From Plutella xylostella (Eukaryota > Arthropoda > Insecta > Lepidoptera > Plutellidae): a DNA stretch of 64,000 nt. Shown piece by piece: positions 36,101 to 45,100 of the stretch (its first letter is position 1; every line of letters starts with the position of its first letter). The position numbers were made by a program, and so were the translations under genes. The notes below the pieces were generated by a model. The model saw only the letters and a program-made list of their open reading frames with translations. It made no database searches and was not told the DNA's origin. The stretch lies in NCBI RefSeq assembly GCF_932276165.1, contig NC_064000.1, positions 2,418,001 through 2,482,000 on the forward strand, read 5' to 3'.

Positions 36101-39100
36101 CGATAGGAATTCCGTCGCCGATTACTTTTCTAGAATGCCCGTGAGTGACAGTTTTGTTGAGCCGGAAGAATGCGCAGGAAGATCATTAATAAACTTTATT
36201 GTTAATGAGACATTGCCTATATCTTTTCATGATATAAAAAAAGCCACAGCTTCTGATGCAACTCTGAAAACAGTTATAAAATATTTATTAATTGGATGGC
36301 CTAAAAAAGTAAAATGTAAAAATATTTTACCATATTTCAACTGCAAAAATGATTTAGAAATTGATAACGGTTGTCTAATGCGAGGTCACAGAATAATTAT
36401 CCCGCAAGTTTATAGAACTCGGATGATCCACGAGCTGCATAAAGGTCATTTAGGCGTGGTTAAAACCAAGAGCTTAGCGCGTACAAAGATGTGGTGGCCC
36501 GGCATCGACGGCGACATACAGCGCAGCGTGCTGGCCTGCAGCACGTGCAGCGCGCTGCGCCCCGCGCCCCCCGCCGCGCCGCCCGCGCCCTGGCCGCGCG
36601 ACCCCGCGCCCTGGACCCGTCTGCACATTGACTACATGCAGTTCGCTCAGAGATTCTACCTCATTGTTGTAGACAGCCATAGCAAATGGGTTGAATGTTT
36701 ACACATGTGTAATTTGTCCACGAAGTCTCTAATTCAGAGATTAAAATTACTATTTTATACGTTCGGGATTCCCCATGTCATCGTATCAGATAACGATCCT
36801 AAGATATCCAATGAGGAGTTTACCTACTTTTGTTTATCGAACGGGATCAAGCATATAACTTCCCCCATCTATCACCCATGCAGTAACGGTCAGGCTGAGA
36901 ACTCGGTAAAGACGTGTAAAAAAATGTTAAAATGTATATTTGAAACAAATATGAATGCTTCAGTTGAGCAAGTGAATGAGAAGTTGTCCAGCTACCTGTT
37001 TGAATTTCGCAACAGCGTGCACTGTTCCACCGGTGAGTCACCGGCCAAGCTGATGTTCGGCCGCGAGTTACGCGGGAAACTCGACCTTATTATGCCACCT
37101 CAGAAACAAACAATAGTTCCGAACATAGATAAGGCCGACTGTAGACAATTTGATATTGGACAAAAGGTATTAGCGCGATATTTTGTATCAGGTAAGCCTA
37201 ACTGGACATTAGGAAAAATTATTAATAAATTAGGTAGTAGAATGTATGTGGTAGAAATTAATGATATCGAATGCAGGAGGCATGCTGATCAGTTAAGACT
37301 TTACCATGAACCGATAGCAAGCTCGGAATGTTTGGTACCTTCCGCCAGCGCTCCACAAGTTCAGCCTCGTAACGACACATCATTATCGCCAGCATCAGTA
37401 AATCCTGAAATGGCCTTAGAGACATCGGGACCTCCAACAGCTCCGCCAAATTTAGATAATGAGTCATCAGTTGATGAGTTTCACGAATGTGACTCGGAGG
37501 TTGTTGCCGGTCCTAGTTTAGAGTCGCCCGCGACGCCTGCGGGGGCGCCGGTAGCGGTGCGGGGGGAGGACGCGCGGCCGCCGCACTCGCAGCTGAGGAC
37601 AGCTGTCACTGACAATGTAACTGCGGAAAGTCAGAGTGCGGCCACTGCTGCACCTCATGGCCCCTATAATTTAAGGCCTAGAAGTAAAGTTATTACCTAT
37701 AAGTAAATTAAGTATTATTGGTTTATTGTTTACGTGTATATTTTATATTGTTGTCAGGTTCGAAGACTAATAAGGGAGGAGTGCCATGTACCATGATAGC
37801 ATAAGCATTGCGACTGGCCTGCGAGCCAGTAATAAACGAGTTACCAAGTTAACCGGTCGTATCATTTGCTCCGTCTATTACAGATATGTTGCTTTTACAT
37901 TCTATCTGTATTATAGAGGGGGATGGAAGGTTTTGGTCTGACTCTCCCACGGGGACCAGCCTTTCTGGGAGGCATGAAGGAGGCTTTTGTTTTTGCTAGT
38001 ATTCGGTGTTTGTTTTTGGGGGCTCTTGCAGGAACCGTTTAATATCATATTTATTTTTCTTTGCAGGTTGTATGGTGTTATTTGTATCAGGTGTGCTTTG
38101 TGTTTCTCTACAAATGGTTTCCGATGGTACTTTCGGTGAGCTAGACTTATTCCTCTTCCTTTCTCGTCTTTCCTGTGGGTTATTATTTTGTTGGTTATTT
38201 TTCTCTGGGATAATGACAATGGTATCGTACTTTAAAAATGCTCTTTTTCCTTGTGTTTTTAATTTTTCTAGCTGATCTTGCAGCTCTTTTCGCTTTTCTA
38301 GCACTTTTTTTGGAAAGTCCTCTTTTATGTAATAGTCGGTACCATCCAATAGTTTTTTGTTTTTCAATACTGCTATTTTCATACCCATGGTGCTGAAAGT
38401 AGTCAATATTGGTCTTACTTTGTCTCCCTTTTTTCCCACACGATGAACATTTTCTAAGTCTGAGGAGGAACAGTTCCCTATCTTGACTTTCCCATTGATA
38501 ATTTGTAGAACAATTGATTCTAAATCGTTGTAGCTTTTTTCGGTTTCAGGCACTCCAAATATAATTAGATTTTTCATTCTGATTTTTTTCTCCAAAAAGG
38601 TTATATTCTTTTCTTGTGACTCTACTTTTTGCTCAAGTTGAGTTTGGCGTAGATCCATTTTTTGAAATTTTTCATTAATGTTTTCATTCAGTGACTGTAT
38701 AATACTGTCCCTCATTTCACGCATTTCCTGTTTTTGCTCTGACAGATCTTGTTTGATCTGTTTTAAAACGGCTGCAACTTCTTCCATTATTAAATTTATT
38801 AAGATAAGCGCCCTCTGTTGATTTCTTTCTGAGTTAGGTAGAATGGGTGTTATGATTTCTTTCTGAGTTAGGTAGAATGGGTGTTACTATAGATCTTCAG
38901 ATTGTTGTTAGTTCCCATAAAATGATAGATGTCGCTGCTAGTTTCTTATGATTATGCATAATATTCGGGCCGTTTGGTGCACATTACTTTTTTCTGGTTG
39001 CTTGGAAATTCTTCACTTTTTACTTCTAGTCTACTTTAGATTCTATAGTTCTATGATGTCTTACCGACTAGGCCACGGATGATAGATTCAGAATTTTATG

Positions 39101-42100
39101 ATCTTGATCTATTTCTTGTTGTTTCTAAATAGATCAACAGAATTGTTGGACTTTGGCCGTTCAGCACTGTTCTAACGGTCTTTTTGCCGGTTAGGAATTC
39201 ACAACTACACTGGTTAAGCACTGTTTTGTTTGTAATAATGTTATTTTAGCACTTTATTTGCCTTTAACTTCGATCATATATATCCAACAGATAAGGCGTA
39301 TTTACTATCTTCTAGTGTATTTGAGGTTAGGTCACAATTTTATTTATTTTTTGAGCACTGTTCTAACGGCTTTTTGGCCGGTTAGGAATTCACAATATAT
39401 ACTAGTTAAGTTAAGTTATGTTTATAATATGTACTGTTAGCACTTTCTTTTTCTTTTAAAGTCACGGATAAGCCTCAATAACTTTATTTCTTCTTTATTT
39501 CCAATTAAATACGCAGGAGATAAACAAAACGAGACTTGTTGGTTCAGTGTTGCCAGACCAAAAAAATTTATTACTTTATTAGTTTATAAATAAACAGCCT
39601 TCATATCGAACATCGGCCCACTTTTGATATTACAAGATAGAGGCGTCCGTTTTAAGGCTAGCATATTAGACAAATCAAGTTCAAAAGTTATTAGGTCTAC
39701 TTAGGATGTATTTTACGAGTATATTCAAAATAATTATGTGTCGAACATTTTTATTGTTTTAGGATATGCAGGTAGTATATTTAAGTACGATACGTTTCTA
39801 CTTGATTTTTAGCACGGTTTACTTTTAATTTAAAAGTACCTTTTTAGCATACTATACTCCGTATGATGAGATCTATCTTTATATTTGGTTAAGTGAGTCA
39901 TATTTTAAAAGCTAGGTTCTTTAAAAGGATAAACTTTAAGGTAGGCCCGCTGTTGTAGACATGTGAAAAACGGCCATACATTAACCCCAAAGTCCTTTAC
40001 TTTTCCATACTTTTTCTTAATACCAAGACTCTTCAAACATTATTGTTCCTAATGAGAATATTCTCGTACCAATATTGACACAATACTTCAAAACATTGAT
40101 TTTAATGTTAGGTAGTACCTATGACTCAACATTAATATATTTTTATGATAAGTAAATACGTCAAGAATATTTGAGCTTTTATCCTGTTGGGTGATTATGA
40201 TGAAAGAAATACAGGACATTATTAGTGAAGAAGTCCAAAATCAGATCCAAAACATTATTTCTGTCAAGCGTGGAAATACGGACAAAATTACCCTGACTTT
40301 ACGTGTTTCATGTCATCATGTGGACTTCGAGCTAAGCTGATGCATCTATTACGCTTCTAGTTGGTTGAAAATTTATCAGGGAACCCAAATCTAATAAAGA
40401 TACAAACAGGAAATTCTCACTTCCGAAGATTACCTACTGTCTATTGTTTAATTAATACAAAATGATACCGATCCTGCCATCTAGCGGTGAACTTAGAAAC
40501 TTATTCGTAAGGCGCTCAAGTTGACGATAAGTTTTTAACTCTACAGCCGTAATCGTATTCTCCAGCATCGGACTCAAGTTTAAAACCACACCAAGAGATG
40601 GCGCTGTTTAACTTAAATGATTTAAACCAAAACACATGCGGCGTTATTCTCTCTTTCCACAGACTGATGATAATTATGAGGTTGATATTAAAGTAGCACT
40701 GACCTCGGCCCAGAAGCACACGATCAGCGAAGACCCCGACATGAGTAGCGGGTAGTATGCTGACAGCAGGCTCGTCGCCCAACCCTCTTGGAATGCCGTC
40801 TGGAACAAATTAATAACATAATTTTATTATAAGAATTTTTACAGAAACTGTCGTAACGACTGACGACCTTAGGCGGGTGGCGGGTAGTGGTTGGATGAGG
40901 AAGGCCGAGGACCGAGTGTTGTGGCGCTCCTTGAGAGAGGCCTATGTCCAGCAGTGGATGATTATTGGCTGATGATGATGATGATGATGTCGTAACGGGT
41001 TCAGCCTAATACCTATATGCCTGATATTGAAAAATATGTCAGTAGATCTAGATAAGGGGTCTCGAGACTATTGATTTTGTGAAAGCTATTTATTTTTCGC
41101 GAATTTGCAAAAGTCGTAGGACCAAACTTGTTCATATTGGTCTCCTGAGTCACCTCCTTTCGGCATATCATAACACTTTTGTAATAAGTACTTTGATCTG
41201 CGGTTTAGCTATTCATACTTTATTTTTTCAAATTTACCATTGCTATGTAAGTAGTTAGATCAATTAAACTACGTGGACTCAGTGGTTTTAAAAATAGAGC
41301 CCCTGTCCTTTTGAATGCTTATTGTTCGCCTATGTTGTCGGTGACACACGCTGGACTAGGCTTGTCTCCGCGGTGAAAGAATTAGCTAGTCAGATCCTCT
41401 AGGGGTTTGCTATTTATGAAAACGAAAAAAGTTTACGTTTTCTCCTGTCATCTGCATACATTATCTGTCAAAAGTTTTATGATAGTTTCCATTAGAGGCG
41501 CCACTTAGTATGCGAGAAAACGTAAACTTTTATAGTTTTCGACAAACTATCAAACCTGTACTAGACCTGCAGACTAGCGTCAGTCGCAGGGTGTGCCGGA
41601 CGTATATCAGGAATGATGTGATATGTATGTCACACTAGGAGGCTCCTTTCGAGTTACAATACTTACAGTACTGCACGGCTAGTATGGCCATAATAAGACA
41701 ACATGTGAAGTGACTGATTAAATTGAGTCACTTTTTGATATCAGTCTTAAATGTTAGCATAGGGTGTACATGGGACTCATTTTATTTGTGTGATTCGGCA
41801 TTAGTCCCAGTGACACTGTAACTTTTCTGCTCTGTGCAAATAAGTTTTTCAAATGTTATTTTTTTCCGAAAACCTCTCATTTGTGGTTGTTGTTTGTATT
41901 GTCTATGGTTTTTTGACAATTAAAATGTCACCAAACGTCAAACTTGAAGAAAATTTTGACTGTTTGGTGCTTTCGAGAGTTTCGAGTGTATTATTTTGGT
42001 AATATTACTTTGCTTTGCGCTACCCCATGGATTCATATTGGCTCATTAAACTACTTTATTGAGTTTCTTGGACATCGTCTCATCAAATGATATACGACCA

Positions 42101-45100
42101 AGCTTGCTCCCGATCAAGCACGCTCAGATTCCTTGGGAGCTCCTGCTATCGGCAGTCGTCGATGCATCGGATCCCTGAGACGAAGAACAAAAACAGCATG
42201 CCACCTGACTGATGACCCACCCACTGTCTACCCGGACCAAGGAGCTAGAAGGCCTTGAGAAAAAAGCCCGGGCAGGATCCTGACGGGCGCAGAATATCAT
42301 CTTCGATGCTTGTCCCACGGCCTGACTGAATAATATTTATATAATCAATGGAAGGAAAAAAACAGTAGGTAAGTGCCAGTACCCGTGACATGTTATTATA
42401 ATTGGGCATATGCACACAAAACAACTCAAAAAACTTTTTTCACATGGCACTACTTGGTCGGCTAGGCCTAAACCCTTCCTTCATTGGAAGGAAACCCCTA
42501 CCCCAGCAGTGGGGACGTGATGGGTTATGATGATGATGAAGAGGACAATAGGAGACATAATCTTAGTTCATAAGTATAACTAAAATCTAATGAAACATTT
42601 TTGTTTGTTACAGAACATTGAAATTGGCTTGTAGGCAAGACGGAAGATGGTCAAAACCAGTCAGAAATTGATGCCCTAGACACGGTTGGAGAGCTCTTGT
42701 TGGCAGAAACCACCTGAATGGTGAATGGTGGTGCTGAATGATGGTCAGATGACATTAGCAACCTTGTGGTGAAACAATGAACTGGAGCGGCACCGAACTG
42801 AAAAAGTTGAAAAACTTGGCATACATACTATGAGACCCATTTGATGACTGATATAAGCAAAGTTCAGACTGATTATTGTGATAGTTGATAACTAAGAATA
42901 CCTAATATGCTTTTATGGTGTGTGAAATAATATACTTTTTATAATTTATTAATTAAAAGTTTAATAAATGTTTTACTTACCTAAAGAAAATATTATATTT
43001 TTATAACCATTTAAAATAGTTGTAAGTACATGCTAGCATACCCACTTATTTTTTTATAGTTAGTGTGTAGTTGATAAATAATAAATCCTGACTAGGGTTT
43101 GTCACTGTAGTGAGAGGATTAGTCGCTGACTACCCGGTGTGCCGGATGTATTCAATGTACAGTTTATATGATTTACACTTCATGAACTCCACATTTAGCA
43201 TTCAAACTATTCAATTAGCCACTTCATCTCAGTTAGTGTGTTGTTCACGTGTTGTTGATAAATCATAAAGCCTGACTAGAGTTTGTCGCTGTGGTGAAGG
43301 ATTAGAATGAGTCGCTGACTGCCCGGTGTGCCGGATGTATTCAATGTACAGTTTATAAGTATTATTTACATTTCGTGAACTCTATATTTAGCATTCAAAC
43401 TATTCAATTAGCCACTTCATTACCTACATACTTTGACGTGAATAGGCAAACTTAAAGTATAAGAATGGGAGACAACTGAAAATCTGTGGTTTGTTCCTAA
43501 GGGCAAACATATGCGCTGAGTTGCTTCCCTTTTGGTCTGCTTCAACACACACATTTCGCCTCTTAATTTAAGTGGAACAAATTAATGTCTATCTATCTAA
43601 CTTATTAGCACATGTCAGCGACAGGATTTGAATCCACATCTCTTCCGTGAGGGGCGGGCGCTTACACCCGTCTGAGCTAACACCGCTACATATAAGTAAT
43701 ATGATATATAATTTTAGTCAAATAAAAAGAGGATGTGTGTTTTGACCGTTTTGACAAATGTTGTTTTTAAAGCATTTTCAACGGGTTATTAGAGTCCCGG
43801 ATCATCCTCCCTATAAGTATTATAGTAATTTTCCTTTCCTGCATCTCTTCTTGTAGAGCAAGGATGAAATTAATAAAAACTAAACAAATAATAATTTGTG
43901 TCACATGTTATCACCACCTTCGAATTTGAGTGATAAAATGCTACCTAAACAAATGTCAAACTGAGACAAGTGTGGACAAATTGGTACACCCATGTTAGGA
44001 AATAAGACAAATCTTCCAATCTCGCTGTCAAAATTGTAACTCACATCTTGTAGTGATTATTTCGTGTTGGCCATGTTAGCGTTTGTGAAGACAACTGGTA
44101 TCACACAATTTGTTGCAACTAGCTGTCATTTATATCTTGTCGCAGCCATACTGTGCTACGCGTGCTGCTGGTACTCACACTCACACTCACACCCACTGGA
44201 CGGAGCGGGAGAGAGATAGCACGAGGAGGTGATGCTATTGATGCATGCTATGCTGCTCGGCCGCTATTGGTCGATTGCGACGCTTTGCCGCTCGGCCCCT
44301 ATGAAGTCTATATGGTGGCGCCATTTGTGCTCGCTATACGTCACGATCGCCGCGCTCGTTACGCGTGCGCGTTATACTTCTCGGCCGCTATTGGTACTTT
44401 AAACTCTATACTTACAGGAGAAACAAAGTAAGCCCCCCGGATCAGCGAGGCCAGGAATGCGACAGCATACAGCATCTTCTGCGTGGTGACCTTGCAGGCG
44501 CGCAGCACGCTCGGCGCCTTCAGCCGCCGGTACTCGCTGACGACGCACACGCAAAGTTGTACCGCACAGACGAAGGCGACTAGGAGGAACATGCCGCCGA
44601 TACCTGGGGATAAAAGAGAGAGGGGTGGTGGTTAGTGCTTGATGCTTGTGTATAGCAGTCGACAGTAGTAGGTATATGCAATCGCTCATATGGCAGGCAA
44701 TTTACGAAGGTGATGTAAAAATCCCCAAGCTTCAGATCTAATGGATGCTGCAAAAGCTTCAGAGGAGGGGGAGTCATTCTTCTATGATGATGCAGTTACG
44801 GTAGCCTGCGCTAACCCCGACTCTACCTCGATTCATTAAGCTTGTGGATCGCATGGCAGCTCTGCGAAACTTATATTTATTCGCTCGCTCTACAATATAT
44901 GTATAGACGCCGCGCGCGCCTTAGTTACTCTATAGAGCTACTCGTTACGCGCTTACAACTCACATACACTATAACACAGCTGCTATCTACAGTCGCTACT
45001 CACAGGCGTGGTACGGCAGGTTCGGCCCGGCGCACTGCTCGCCGGCGTACCGGATCTCGCACAGACACGTGCCGTTGAGGCAGTCGCCGCGGCCGCTGCA

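Larger units (their letters stand above)
33410..37882 (+). mobile_element. Complete gypsy-type LTR retrotransposon nested in the LINE
   Basis: Two identical 101-bp LTRs (TG...CA ends) flank one gag-pol frame, and GATAT is duplicated on both sides (33405-33409, 37883-37887). A primer-binding site (TGGCGAACGAG) follows the 5' LTR after one base. A polypurine tract (AAGGGAGGAG) precedes the 3' LTR. No envelope-like frame is present. Identical LTRs and an open frame mean a very recent insertion. Gypsy order (protease, RT, RNase H, integrase) is clear. Confidence 0.95.
29979..39565 (-). mobile_element. Full-length LINE retrotransposon, interrupted by a gypsy insertion
   Basis: A 14-bp direct repeat (ATTTATTACTTTAT, at 29965-29978 and 39566-39579) brackets the element. 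That is the signature of target-primed insertion. Inside are a 5' region with repeats, ORF1, a short inter-ORF gap, ORF2, a 3' UTR and a 3' end of AATAAAGGC plus an A/T-rich tail, all on the minus strand. Without the 4.48-kb gypsy insert the LINE is about 5.1 kb. Intact ORFs and a perfect target duplication suggest a young copy. Confidence 0.87.

Noticed and set aside
37911..38275. Overlapping frames around LINE ORF1 (102 and 89 codons)
   Set aside because: They are in other frames of the ORF1 gene and lack any domain.
44153..44431. 92-codon plus-strand frame in a CpG-rich stretch
   Set aside because: It starts in a CACACT repeat, overlaps the segment 1-2 exon border and has no splice or domain support.
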